A stretch of 64,000 bases of DNA from Bacteroidota bacterium (GTDB lineage: Bacteria > Bacteroidota > Bacteroidia > Cytophagales > Cyclobacteriaceae): NCBI GenBank assembly GCA_018266435.1, contig JAFEAL010000010.1, positions 1-64,000 of the forward strand. Direction: 5' to 3'. How positions within the stretch are numbered: the first letter of the stretch is position 1; each line of letters starts with the position of its first letter. The notes below the pieces were generated by a model, which worked only from the letters and a program-made list of their open reading frames with translations, was not told the origin of the DNA and did not search any database. Below, one piece after another: positions 8,457 through 17,141 of the stretch. Both the position numbers and the translations under genes were made by a program.

Positions 8457-9581
8457 ATGGCTTCAACTGAAATTATAGAAAAACAGGATACCCGAATACC
8501 CCAACTCGATGGCTTGCGCGGAGTGGCCGTACTGATGGTGGTTTTATTCCATTATATTAACAATGGCTACCCTTTAGCGGAGCAGGATAACCTGGGGACA
8601 TTTGAAAATATTTTAGTTAAAGTTACTTACTTTGGCTGGACAGGTGTAGATCTTTTTTTTGTATTGTCAGGGTTTTTAATTGGTTCTATCTTATTTAAGA
8701 ACATTGGGTCGCCCAATTTCTTCCGTACGTTTTATATCCGCAGGGCAGCCCGCATCATTCCTGTTTATTTTATGTTGCTCATTGTTTTTTGGGTTGTTAA
8801 ACAAACTTCCTGGTATCAGAGTGATGCTTACATCTTTCAGAAAAACCTGCCTTTGCTTCCTTACTTTCTCTTTTTGCAAAATTTTGTGATGTCTTTTGCG
8901 GGCCATTTTGGCCCGGAGGCATTGACCCCCACCTGGTCGCTGGCTGTGGAGGAGCAGTTTTATTTGCTCATACCACTCCTTATTTTTTATACCCCGCCCC
9001 GTTTCTTAAAATACATTATTGTGGCTTGTCTTTTGGGGGCTCCGGTAGCCAGATTATTTGCTCATAACTGGTATGAAAAGTACACAGCCTTGTATTGCCG
9101 TATCGATTCGCCCATGGCGGGAATATTATTAGCTTACTTGTTTCACTTTCCGCATATAAAAAAATATTTAGTGAATAACCCTAAAAAAATTGCAACGTTA
9201 TTGGCAGGGGTTGTATTGTTATCCGGTCTTCTTTACCGCAGGTCTGATCCGGGCATATTTAACCACACCTTGTTAGCGATGATTTTCTTTATGATAATTA
9301 TTTTGGCAGTTACACCGTCTTTTCGCATGTTTCAAACTGTGCTGACTAACCGATTGTTGGTTTTTATGGGAAGCATCTCTTACTTCTTCTATCTCTTTCA
9401 TCAGTTGATCAACGGACTGTTTCATCTTCTTATTCTTAACCAAAAAATACCTGTGATTATTGGAGCGCCATCTGTTTTGGTTTCAATGGCTGCCTTTGTT
9501 GTTACACTTATTTTGGCGGTTTTGTCAAAACGCTTTATCGAACAACCGTTGATTAACGCATCGCATCAGTTTTTGTATTGA
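8457..9581 (+). CDS. Acyltransferase 3 family membrane protein (OafA-like)
   Basis: 374 residues with about ten hydrophobic segments. The N-terminus I-P-Q-L-D-G-L-R-G-V-A-V-L-M-V-V-L-F-H carries the R-G and the catalytic-type His of acyltransferase-3 proteins, and T-G-V-D-L-F-F-V-L-S-G-F-L-I-G and T-W-S-L-A-V-E-E-Q-F-Y are two further hallmark stretches. These integral inner-membrane enzymes put acetyl or other acyl groups on O-antigen, capsule or peptidoglycan sugars. Together with the hexapeptide enzyme at 1712 it suggests an acylated polysaccharide. The target sugar cannot be assigned. Confidence 0.9.
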   Translation: MASTEIIEKQDTRIPQLDGLRGVAVLMVVLFHYINNGYPLAEQDNLGTFENILVKVTYFGWTGVDLFFVLSGFLIGSILFKNIGSPNFFRTFYIRRAARIIPVYFMLLIVFWVVKQTSWYQSDAYIFQKNLPLLPYFLFLQNFVMSFAGHFGPEALTPTWSLAVEEQFYLLIPLLIFYTPPRFLKYIIVACLLGAPVARLFAHNWYEKYTALYCRIDSPMAGILLAYLFHFPHIKKYLVNNPKKIATLLAGVVLLSGLLYRRSDPGIFNHTLLAMIFFMIIILAVTPSFRMFQTVLTNRLLVFMGSISYFFYLFHQLINGLFHLLILNQKIPVIIGAPSVLVSMAAFVVTLILAVLSKRFIEQPLINASHQFLY

Positions 9582-9614
9582 TATGAATTGGCTTGTATTA
9601 AATAGTTATTCCCA

Positions 9615-10778
9615 TTGAAACCCCGGTTAGCAATTATTACCACTCACCCCATTCAGTATAACGCCCCGTTATTTCGTTGGCTGGTTAAAAGAGGTAACGT
9701 AGAGGTGATGGTCTTTTATACGTGGGGAAAGGAATCATTAGCAAAGTACGACCCCGGCTTTCAAAAAAAAATAGCCTGGGATATTCCACTATTAGACGGG
9801 TACGCTTACACATTTGTTGAAAATATTTCTACGAATAAGGGCTCACATCATTACCGGGGCATTGTCAATCCTTCCCTGGTTGGCTTGCTTAAAAACTGGA
9901 ACCCCGATGCCATCCTGATTTATGGCTGGAACTTTAAAAGCCACCTGCAAGTAATGCGGCACTTTCATAAAAAAATACCTGTTCTTTTCAGAGGAGATTC
10001 TACGCTGCTGAACGAACCCCAAACGCTTTCTATAAAAAAAATAGCCAGAAGATTATTTTTACGCTGGGTTTACCGCCATATTGATTTTGCGCTGTACACC
10101 GGGTATTCTAATTACGATTATTTTTTAGCACACGGAGTAAAAAAAAATCAGTTGATTCATGCGCCTCATGCCATCGACCTTGAAAGATTTACTGGTTTAG
10201 AATCAGAATACTCTTCGAAAGCAAAGGAAAAACTGAGGGACCTGGGCATCAATCCAGCCAGCAAAATTTTTTTATATGCCGGAAAATTAGAAGCTATAAA
10301 ATGCATATCATTATTAGTGTTAGCCTATAGCGAACAAGTATTATTGAATACCCATTTAGTTATTGTGGGAAACGGGAACCAAGAGGCCTCGCTTAAAAAT
10401 GAATTTAAAAATTTTCAACATATTCATTTTCTTGATTTTCAAAACCAAAGTATGATGCCGGTCATTTATAGAATGGCTGATATTTTTGTTTTACCATCCC
10501 GAAGCGAAACTTGGGGGTTAGCTGCTAATGAAGCCATGGCGTGTGGTTGTGTTGTACTGATGAGTTCTGCCTGTGGCGCTTGCCGCGATCTTATTGTAGA
10601 AGGTAAAAACGGGTACTCGTTTCAGTCAGGCAATAAAGAAGACTTAAAAAATAAATTGAAAGTATTGGCCGAAAATGACCACCTTGATGAAATGAAAGCT
10701 TTTGCCAGAATGCATATTCAAAATTTTTCTTTTGAAAAAATATGTGAAGCGATTGAAGGGTGCATTGGCAAGAAATGA
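9615..10778 (+). CDS. Glycosyltransferase family 4, TTG start
   Basis: 387 residues. No ATG is available before the conserved first strand (K-P-R-L-A-I-I-T-T-H-P-I-Q-Y), so the TTG at 9615 is the likely start. The C-terminal domain has L-Y-A-G-K-L-E, then S-R-S-E-T-W-G-L-A-A-N-E-A-M-A-C-G, the E-x7-E motif of retaining GT4 enzymes. T-H-P-I-Q-Y-N-A-P-L-F at the N-terminus is common in Bacteroidota GT4 proteins from polysaccharide loci. Donor sugar unknown. Confidence 0.85.
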   Translation: MKPRLAIITTHPIQYNAPLFRWLVKRGNVEVMVFYTWGKESLAKYDPGFQKKIAWDIPLLDGYAYTFVENISTNKGSHHYRGIVNPSLVGLLKNWNPDAILIYGWNFKSHLQVMRHFHKKIPVLFRGDSTLLNEPQTLSIKKIARRLFLRWVYRHIDFALYTGYSNYDYFLAHGVKKNQLIHAPHAIDLERFTGLESEYSSKAKEKLRDLGINPASKIFLYAGKLEAIKCISLLVLAYSEQVLLNTHLVIVGNGNQEASLKNEFKNFQHIHFLDFQNQSMMPVIYRMADIFVLPSRSETWGLAANEAMACGCVVLMSSACGACRDLIVEGKNGYSFQSGNKEDLKNKLKVLAENDHLDEMKAFARMHIQNFSFEKICEAIEGCIGKK

Positions 10779-10789
10779 TAACAGTAGGT

Positions 10790-11812
10790 ATGAAAATAGT
10801 TCTTGTCGGCTCTGATAAAATTTATGCGATAGAAAATTTCTATGCCAAACACTTGGCAGGGCTTAGTGTGCAGGTAGTTCATTTTCCTGCTCAAAGTTTG
10901 TTTTACGATTATTATAAAAATAGTTTAAAGAATAAATTTTTTTTTAAGCTGGGCTTCTCCGCCATTTACCCGCGTATCAACGATCAATTACTTGAATTGG
11001 TTGAACATGAAAAGCCTGATGCGGTCTGGATTTTTAAGGGAATGGAAATTTTTCCGGATACGCTGAAACAACTCCGGGCAAAAAAAATTAAGCTGATCAA
11101 TTATAACCCCGACAACCCTTTTGTGTTTAGTGGGAAGGGCAGCGGCAATAAAAACATTACGCAGTCTATTGAATGGTACGATTTGCATTTTACGTATAAC
11201 CGGGAAATTCAAAAGAGACTGGAAAATGATTTTAAATTAAAGACCCAATACCTGCCTTTTGGTTTTGAAATTTCTGATGAATTAATGAATGGGTTGGTGC
11301 AACTGCCGGAAGAAAATTCAGTTTGCTTTATTGGCAATCCGGATCGTATCAGGGCTAAGTTTATCAATTCACTTTTGAATGACGGAATTGCAATCAACTT
11401 GTATGGAAACCACTGGTCAAAGTTTGTATTCGGCCCCCGGGCTATCATTCACCCACCGGTTTATGCCGAAGAACAATGGAAGACGCTGAGAAAGTACCGG
11501 GTTCAACTGAACATGATGCGCATACATAATTTAGATTCGCACAACATGCGCACCTTTGAAGTGCCCGGGGTAGGCGGAATCATGTTATCGGTAAATACTC
11601 CCGAACAAATTCTTTTCTTTGAAGATCAAAAGGAAGCATTTTTTTATGACAGCGAAAGCCACTGCGCTGATTTGATTAAACAAATAATTGCATGGTCTCC
11701 ACACGAGGCAAATGCTATTCGGGTGGCTGCCCGAAACCGGTCGTTGTCTAGCGGGTATGATTATCAAAGCCGGGCCCGTTTTGCTCTTTCTGAAATTGAA
11801 AAAATAGTGTGA
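10790..11812 (+). CDS. CgeB-like glycosyltransferase family 1 protein
   Basis: 340 residues from ATG 10790, chosen because the first beta strand (M-K-I-V-L-V-G-S-D) starts there. ATG 10775, which overlaps the previous stop as ATGA, and ATG 10760 are alternatives. The second half resembles the CgeB/Glycos_transf_1_2 type: C-F-I-G-N-P-D, L-Y-G-N-H-W, then H-N-M-R-T-F-E-V-P-G-V-G-G, where the Glu and glycine turn contact the nucleotide. It is probably a cytoplasmic transferase of the same assembly line. Weakly conserved family, so function beyond glycosyl transfer is open. Confidence 0.75.
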   Translation: MKIVLVGSDKIYAIENFYAKHLAGLSVQVVHFPAQSLFYDYYKNSLKNKFFFKLGFSAIYPRINDQLLELVEHEKPDAVWIFKGMEIFPDTLKQLRAKKIKLINYNPDNPFVFSGKGSGNKNITQSIEWYDLHFTYNREIQKRLENDFKLKTQYLPFGFEISDELMNGLVQLPEENSVCFIGNPDRIRAKFINSLLNDGIAINLYGNHWSKFVFGPRAIIHPPVYAEEQWKTLRKYRVQLNMMRIHNLDSHNMRTFEVPGVGGIMLSVNTPEQILFFEDQKEAFFYDSESHCADLIKQIIAWSPHEANAIRVAARNRSLSSGYDYQSRARFALSEIEKIV

Positions 11813-12924
11813 AGAAACTGACGATTTTTCATTTTAACCCGCTGGAGTGGTATCCGCCCCTGCAAAACATACTTCGTGTGCTGGAATCAGATACCCACTT
11901 TGATACCATTCGGGTTATAACCACCCGTGGCCGTGCCGAGTTGCCTGTCTTTTTAGCCCATTCAAAAAAAATAGTCATCATCCGGTTAGGGCGGTCGGGG
12001 GCAAAGCTGGGCTTAGCCACCCGCTGGTTTACGTATTTCTATTTTTATTCATACGGGCTGTTTTCGCTTTTGAAAGAGAGGCCGGGCCGGGTTCTTTATT
12101 TCGAAACCTTGTCGGGTTGGCCGGCTTATATTTACAAACGCTTCTTTTACAGATCATCAAAAATTTTTATCCATTACCACGAATACACTACGGCCGCGGA
12201 GTATCAAAAGGGAATGGTATTAACCCGGTATTTTCATGCGCTGGAACATTGGTTGTATCCACGAGCAGAGTGGGTATCGCACACCAACCCCGACCGGATG
12301 AGTTTTTTTTTGCGTGATGTGACCCCGGTTAAGGTTGCCCACCCATTCATCCTGCCCAACTATCCGCCACGTAACTGGCTCAGGCCACCGCATGAAGTAC
12401 ACGAACCGTTGCGCATCATTTACATTGGGGCTTTGGGTATGGATTCTATGTTTACCCAAGAGTTTGCCCAGTGGGTAACAAAATGGAGGCAACACGTAAT
12501 ATGGGATATTTATACTTATAACAGTGATGCAAAAGCAATTGAATTTATTAAAGGACTCCAATCCTCAAATATATCTCTGAGGGAAGGTATCCATTATGAA
12601 AAACTTGTTGATATTATTCCACAATATGATGTGGGTGTAATTTTTTACAAAGGCATTATCATGAATCATACGTATAGTGTCTCTAATAAATTTTATGAAT
12701 ACTTGACTTGTGGCCTGGATGTTTGGTTTTCCACTTCACTGCTCAGCACGTTGCCGTACGCCACCACCACCAGTTATCCTAAAATACTGCCGCTGGATTT
12801 TAATTCATTGGTAGAAGTTGATCCCCGAAAACTTTGCAGCCGGAATGGCCTCACACTCCGCCAAGATCATTATTTTTGCGAAGTGGCTTTAGCGCCATTG
12901 ATTCAGAAACTAACGGAGGAGTGA
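11809..12924 (+). CDS. Putative GT-B glycosyltransferase, GTG start
   Basis: 371 residues starting at GTG 11809, which overlaps the previous stop (GTGA). It lacks a clean E-x7-E motif but has the GT4-like layout: an N-terminal strand K-K-L-T-I-F-H-F-N, a hinge around P-N-Y-P-P, a second domain beginning R-I-I-Y-I-G-A-L-G, and N-K-F-Y-E-Y-L-T-C-G-L-D near the end, equivalent to the donor-binding E-Y-L-x-x-G segment of related enzymes. Probably another sugar transferase of the cluster; least certain of the set. Confidence 0.68.
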   Translation: MKKLTIFHFNPLEWYPPLQNILRVLESDTHFDTIRVITTRGRAELPVFLAHSKKIVIIRLGRSGAKLGLATRWFTYFYFYSYGLFSLLKERPGRVLYFETLSGWPAYIYKRFFYRSSKIFIHYHEYTTAAEYQKGMVLTRYFHALEHWLYPRAEWVSHTNPDRMSFFLRDVTPVKVAHPFILPNYPPRNWLRPPHEVHEPLRIIYIGALGMDSMFTQEFAQWVTKWRQHVIWDIYTYNSDAKAIEFIKGLQSSNISLREGIHYEKLVDIIPQYDVGVIFYKGIIMNHTYSVSNKFYEYLTCGLDVWFSTSLLSTLPYATTTSYPKILPLDFNSLVEVDPRKLCSRNGLTLRQDHYFCEVALAPLIQKLTEE

Positions 12925-13736
12925 CAGCAAAATTATTTCAACGATTACCCGACTTTAAAGGCAAAAGGCGCTTGGCCCGGTTGGTGTTATACGATTACCT
13001 CGCCCATGCCACGGATATCCGGGTGACCAGCAAGGGCGGCAGTATATTTTTCCTTCCTAACGCAAAAGAGAACATTGGCTTTGAGTTGCTGATCAATGGA
13101 GATTATGAGCCCGACACCGTACAGTTTATTCTATCAAAACTGCCTGCCGGAAAATCATTTTTAGATATTGGGGCAAACATCGGGTCCATTGCAATCCCGG
13201 TTGCAAGGGCTCGCCCTGAGGTAAAGGTAATTGGGGTAGAAGCTTCGCCACGAATTGCCGCTTACTTAAGGCGCAACCTGGCGATCAATCAACTGAACAA
13301 TTTTATTGTTTTTGAACGGGCTATGTCTAATGAATCAGGTCAGGTGTTGAATTTTTTTTCACCGGATGAAAAATTTGGTAAAGGATCATTGTCTCCGGTA
13401 TTTACCGATAACAGTACCCAGGTGGTATCAATCACGTTGGATGAATTGATTCAGACTCCCGGCTGCGAAGCGGGCCTGATAAAAGTGGATATTGAAGGGT
13501 ATGAATATTTTGCTTTTGAGGGTGGCAAAGAAACATTGTCTAAACCCCAGGCACCGGATATTTATTTTGAGTTTGTTGACTGGTGCGAAAAAGCTGCCGG
13601 CCTGGAGCCGGGCTCATCACAAAGAGTATTGCAGTCGTACGGGTATAAACTGTATGAGCGCGTGGGTAACCGCCTGAATAAACTTGAGTCGGTCGCTGTA
13701 TCAGGTAGTAAAATGTTGTTTGCCACTAAATCATAA
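12921..13736 (+). CDS. FkbM family methyltransferase
   Basis: 271 residues from GTG 12921, which overlaps the previous stop as GTGA and is preceded by GGAGGA; longer readings from 12834 would overlap the upstream gene by about 90 bases and are unlikely. The SAM-binding motif I is F-L-D-I-G-A-N-I-G-S, followed by V-I-G-V-E-A-S-P, and L-I-K-V-D-I-E-G-Y-E matches the FkbM signature. Such enzymes O-methylate sugars or polyketides and are common in glycan clusters, so terminal or internal sugar O-methylation is the likely job. Confidence 0.87.
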   Translation: MTAKLFQRLPDFKGKRRLARLVLYDYLAHATDIRVTSKGGSIFFLPNAKENIGFELLINGDYEPDTVQFILSKLPAGKSFLDIGANIGSIAIPVARARPEVKVIGVEASPRIAAYLRRNLAINQLNNFIVFERAMSNESGQVLNFFSPDEKFGKGSLSPVFTDNSTQVVSITLDELIQTPGCEAGLIKVDIEGYEYFAFEGGKETLSKPQAPDIYFEFVDWCEKAAGLEPGSSQRVLQSYGYKLYERVGNRLNKLESVAVSGSKMLFATKS

Positions 13737-13743
13737 CGTTCCA

Positions 13744-14733
13744 TTGAAAGTCGTCTTTTTTCACCGCAAACAGGCAGACGGAAATTTCAGCATCGAAGCG
13801 TTATTTCAACAAGTGCGCAATAGCCTGCCCGATGACATTGACCCGAAAATGTGTGAGATGCTTTTTTACAGCAGAGGTTTTTTCAGAAGGCTATTTTGCT
13901 GCTTGCAGGCTTTTTTTTCGCAAGGGGAAGTAAATCATGTGACAGGCGATATTCATTTTGTTACTTTATTTTTAAGAAGGAATAAAACCGTGCTGACTAT
14001 TCACGATTTAGGATTCATGGAAGGTAAAAGCGGATTGAGTTATTTTATTTTAAAATGGTTTTGGATCGTGTGGCCGGCTAAACACTGCAAAGTGATCACG
14101 GTAATATCTGAGGCTACAAAAAATGAGTTGATTAGGTATGTGCCCGGCTCAGCATCAAAAATCAAGGTCATTTACAATCCGGTATCTGATTTATTCAGAC
14201 CTTTAGCGAAACAATTTAACAAGACAAGGCCGGTTATTTTACAAATCGGAACCAAGCACAACAAAAATATAGACCGGCTGCTGCAAGCAGTAAAAGGGTT
14301 GCCATGTGTGGTTTATTTTTTAGGCAAATTGGAACGAAAACAGGTGCAGTTGCTTAACCAATTCAGCATTAGCTATAAAGAATATATAAATTTAAGTACA
14401 GAAGAGGTGGTTGAACTTTACCGCTCGTGTGATGTGGTATCATTTGTTTCTACGGTAGAAGGTTTTGGATTACCCATTGTTGAAGCCAATGCCGTGGGGA
14501 GGGCAGTAGTTACTAGTAACATATCTTCTATGCCCGAAGTGGCAGGCGGAAGCGCCCATTTGGTTGATCCGTTTGATGTACAGTCTATCCGGGTGGGCAT
14601 ACAAAAGATACTAGATGACGATGCCTACCGGGAGCAATTAATAAAAAACGGATTTGAGAATGCGAAACGTTTTGACATCAAACAAATTGCTGACCAGTAT
14701 GCCGGGGTGTACCGAAAATTATCAGCCCAGTAA
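13744..14733 (+). CDS. Glycosyltransferase family 4, TTG start
   Basis: 329 residues from TTG 13744, where the conserved first strand (K-V-V-F-F-H-R-K) begins; the ATG at 13684 would overlap the methyltransferase gene by 53 bases. Motifs: T-I-H-D-L-G-F after residue 80, V-I-Y-N-P-V-S hinge, L-Q-I-G-T-K-H-N-K-N opening the second domain, and S-T-V-E-G-F-G-L-P-I-V-E-A with the E-x7-E pair. The T-x-H-D-L and E-G-F-G-L-P patterns are typical of mannosyl- or rhamnosyltransferase-like GT4 members. Confidence 0.85.
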   Translation: MKVVFFHRKQADGNFSIEALFQQVRNSLPDDIDPKMCEMLFYSRGFFRRLFCCLQAFFSQGEVNHVTGDIHFVTLFLRRNKTVLTIHDLGFMEGKSGLSYFILKWFWIVWPAKHCKVITVISEATKNELIRYVPGSASKIKVIYNPVSDLFRPLAKQFNKTRPVILQIGTKHNKNIDRLLQAVKGLPCVVYFLGKLERKQVQLLNQFSISYKEYINLSTEEVVELYRSCDVVSFVSTVEGFGLPIVEANAVGRAVVTSNISSMPEVAGGSAHLVDPFDVQSIRVGIQKILDDDAYREQLIKNGFENAKRFDIKQIADQYAGVYRKLSAQ

Positions 14734-14745
14734 ACCACCAATGAC

Positions 14746-16011
14746 GTGACTCTTTCAGTCGTTTTTATTGTGTTTGTTTTGCTTTATTTATTGCTGATGC
14801 GGCAAGCAAACAAATTTATTCCCATTATTTATTTAGCCTTGTTTACCTACTACATTCAATACATTTTTTCAGTTTATTTAATTTACAATGAATACCCGAT
14901 GCTTGAAAGACAAATGCCACTGCGCCAGGAGGTATTATTTGGGTACCTGATTCCGGCCGTTGCGGCATTATTTGGTGGAGCCTTATTATTTAAAAAAGAT
15001 ATTGATCTCTCTCAACGGGTTAAAGACATCACCCCTCAGGCGGCTACCCGCCTGGGGCATCTGCTATTAATTATTTCTTTGTCGGTTGATGTGGGCACAA
15101 TATTTATTCCTTCGCTGGAGTCGGTGAGTTCATTTACCAATAACCTAAAGTACGGAGCCTTTATGTGCTATACGTTCAGTCTTACCCCACTGAATATAGT
15201 TTTAATGTTTTTAATTTTTTCGAACCTGCTGCGCGATGCACTGATCGGTGGAATTTTTATTGACTTTTTTATGTGGTGCACCATGTTTTTTATGATGTTT
15301 TCTTACCGCTTTCAATTTTCAGATTTCAGAAGGTATCTTTTTATTCTCATTGCTTTTCCAGTACTGATTTTGATTCAATCAATCAAACAAGAGTACCGGT
15401 ATTTTACTTACAAAGGAAAAAAAGAATCCGGTCTTGGTACACTTACTGAGTTGGCTATAAAAAAACAGGAACAAGAAGACTCGCCCTTTACGGAATCATC
15501 CGGAGTAATCAATACGGTTGCCCGGTTAAACCAGGGCTGGCACGTAGCTAAGGTAATGAAACATGTACCCAGCAAAGTGCCGTTTTCAAACGGAGAAGAT
15601 TTTTTATCGGATTTGAAAGGTGTCATTTTACCCCGGGTACTTTTTCCAGAAAAAAAAATTGCGGGCGACCATTCTAAGTTCGAACATTTTACCGGGCATA
15701 TTCTGCACAACAATACGTCTATGACCGTAGGTGTGCTGGGTGATTATTACCTTAACTTTGGTTATACCGGTGCGCTGGTTGGGCTTTTTATTTTTGGAGC
15801 TGTAGCATCACGCGCTGTTTATTGGTTTACTAAGAAATACGTTGTTAGCCATCCCATCAATATTATTTGGATACCCGTGTTGTTTGGTTACATGGTCAGA
15901 GCCAACAATGATTTTTACACAGTCATCAACAGCATGTTTAAAGGTTTTTTAATTTTTTTGTTTGTTCAGTTTTTACTCAAGGCTGTATGGCCTGAACCTG
16001 CTGCACGTTGA
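14746..16011 (+). CDS. O-antigen/oligosaccharide repeat unit polymerase (Wzy-like)
   Basis: 421 residues starting at GTG 14746, with about ten to twelve hydrophobic segments and a large polar loop at roughly residues 215-320. The loop holds L-P-R-V-L-F-P-E-K-K, a pattern recurrent in Bacteroidota polymerases, and is followed by a membrane segment with G-V-L-G-D-Y-Y-L-N-F-G-Y. Wzy proteins join undecaprenyl-linked repeat units on the periplasmic side. Wzy sequences are poorly conserved; the call rests on topology, the loop motif and position in the cluster. Its stop is overlapped by the TTG start of the next gene. Confidence 0.75.
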   Translation: MTLSVVFIVFVLLYLLLMRQANKFIPIIYLALFTYYIQYIFSVYLIYNEYPMLERQMPLRQEVLFGYLIPAVAALFGGALLFKKDIDLSQRVKDITPQAATRLGHLLLIISLSVDVGTIFIPSLESVSSFTNNLKYGAFMCYTFSLTPLNIVLMFLIFSNLLRDALIGGIFIDFFMWCTMFFMMFSYRFQFSDFRRYLFILIAFPVLILIQSIKQEYRYFTYKGKKESGLGTLTELAIKKQEQEDSPFTESSGVINTVARLNQGWHVAKVMKHVPSKVPFSNGEDFLSDLKGVILPRVLFPEKKIAGDHSKFEHFTGHILHNNTSMTVGVLGDYYLNFGYTGALVGLFIFGAVASRAVYWFTKKYVVSHPINIIWIPVLFGYMVRANNDFYTVINSMFKGFLIFLFVQFLLKAVWPEPAAR

Positions 16012-17135
16012 AAACTAAAATCGTTTTCCTTTACCCGTATTACTGGCCGCTCTACCAGGCAGGCGGCCCGGTTCAGTCGTTGTTTAACTTAGCCGGTATT
16101 TTAAAAGATAAAGCTGAGGTATGGGTTATATCAAAATCGGCCGATGTTGACGGATCGCCTTTGAAAAATCATCCACGCAGTCAGTGGACAGATGGAATTA
16201 ATGGAGAGAAAATATGGTACCAGCCGTTCATTACCCCGGGTTTGATACTTCGGCAACTGCAACAGATCAAGCCCGATTTGGTTTTTGTAAACGGTGTTTT
16301 TAATGCGTCCACTACACTGCCTGGAATTTTTTTCAGCCGCTGGCTGGGTATTAAAATAATTTTTTCGCCTCGAGGCATGTTGCAGACCTGGGGACTGAAG
16401 CAAAACCGTTTGCTAAAAATGGCATACCTTTTTGTAGTAAAACTTATTTTGCCACCAACCCTGCAATGGCATGCTACCGACCTGCAAGAGAAAGAAGATA
16501 TTGTTCGGGTGTTTGGAAACAGAAGACAAGTTCATTTGGCCGGTAATATTCCAAGAAAAATAATCCCGTACCAACATTTGAAGTGGCGAGCTGCAAACGA
16601 AAAAATAAAATTGATCTTTTTGTCGTTGATCAATCCGAATAAAAATCTCCATGCGGTGATTGGTGCGGTAAGGCAACAGCCGGAAGATTTCTCTTTAGAC
16701 ATTTACGGCCCGGCTGCTCATCTGCAATATTGGAAACTATGCCTTGAAAAGATGAAAGGTGCGGACAACATTCTTTATCATGGGCCGGTTGAGCCGTGGA
16801 CGGTTCAGGAATTATTAGGTCAATTTCATTTTTTTGTTTTACCAACCCAAGGCGAAAATTTTGGCCATGCCATCTTTGACTCCCTTTCGTCCAGTGTTCC
16901 GGTTATCGTTTCGCGAAATGTGCCCTGGAAAAAGATTGATCAAACCCATGCCGGGTATTATATTCTCAGCAATGAGGATATGGAAAACGGATTGACAAGT
17001 ATTTTAAATGAGATTCAAAAATTATCTGATCAGTCGTACCGGCAAATGAGAGAATCTGCCTATCATTATGCCGTTGATTATTGGAACACGAATGACTTTA
17101 TTAATCAATATCAATTTTTACTCGAACAACAATAG
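16008..17135 (+). CDS. Glycosyltransferase family 4, TTG start
   Basis: 375 residues from TTG 16008 (TTGA overlap with the previous stop); no ATG lies before the conserved N-terminal strand K-I-V-F-L-Y-P-Y-Y-W-P, whose later A-G-G-P-V-Q-S-L loop is the glycine-rich acceptor loop of GT4. S-P-R-G-M-L sits at the domain interface, and P-T-Q-G-E-N-F-G-H-A-I-F-D near residue 280 is a variant of the donor E-x7-E motif in which the second Glu is Asp. The G-E-N-F-G-H-A-I pattern is common in lipopolysaccharide-type GT4 proteins. Confidence 0.84.
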   Translation: MKTKIVFLYPYYWPLYQAGGPVQSLFNLAGILKDKAEVWVISKSADVDGSPLKNHPRSQWTDGINGEKIWYQPFITPGLILRQLQQIKPDLVFVNGVFNASTTLPGIFFSRWLGIKIIFSPRGMLQTWGLKQNRLLKMAYLFVVKLILPPTLQWHATDLQEKEDIVRVFGNRRQVHLAGNIPRKIIPYQHLKWRAANEKIKLIFLSLINPNKNLHAVIGAVRQQPEDFSLDIYGPAAHLQYWKLCLEKMKGADNILYHGPVEPWTVQELLGQFHFFVLPTQGENFGHAIFDSLSSSVPVIVSRNVPWKKIDQTHAGYYILSNEDMENGLTSILNEIQKLSDQSYRQMRESAYHYAVDYWNTNDFINQYQFLLEQQ

Positions 17136-17141
17136 GTATCC

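Noticed and set aside
12220-12561. 113-codon minus-strand open frame within the glycosyltransferase gene at 11809
   Set aside because: Overlaps a better-supported gene and shows no recognisable domain.
12834-12920. Upstream extension of the FkbM methyltransferase gene from ATG 12834
   Set aside because: Would overlap the preceding gene by about 90 bases and adds non-conserved residues; GTG 12921 with GTGA overlap is better.
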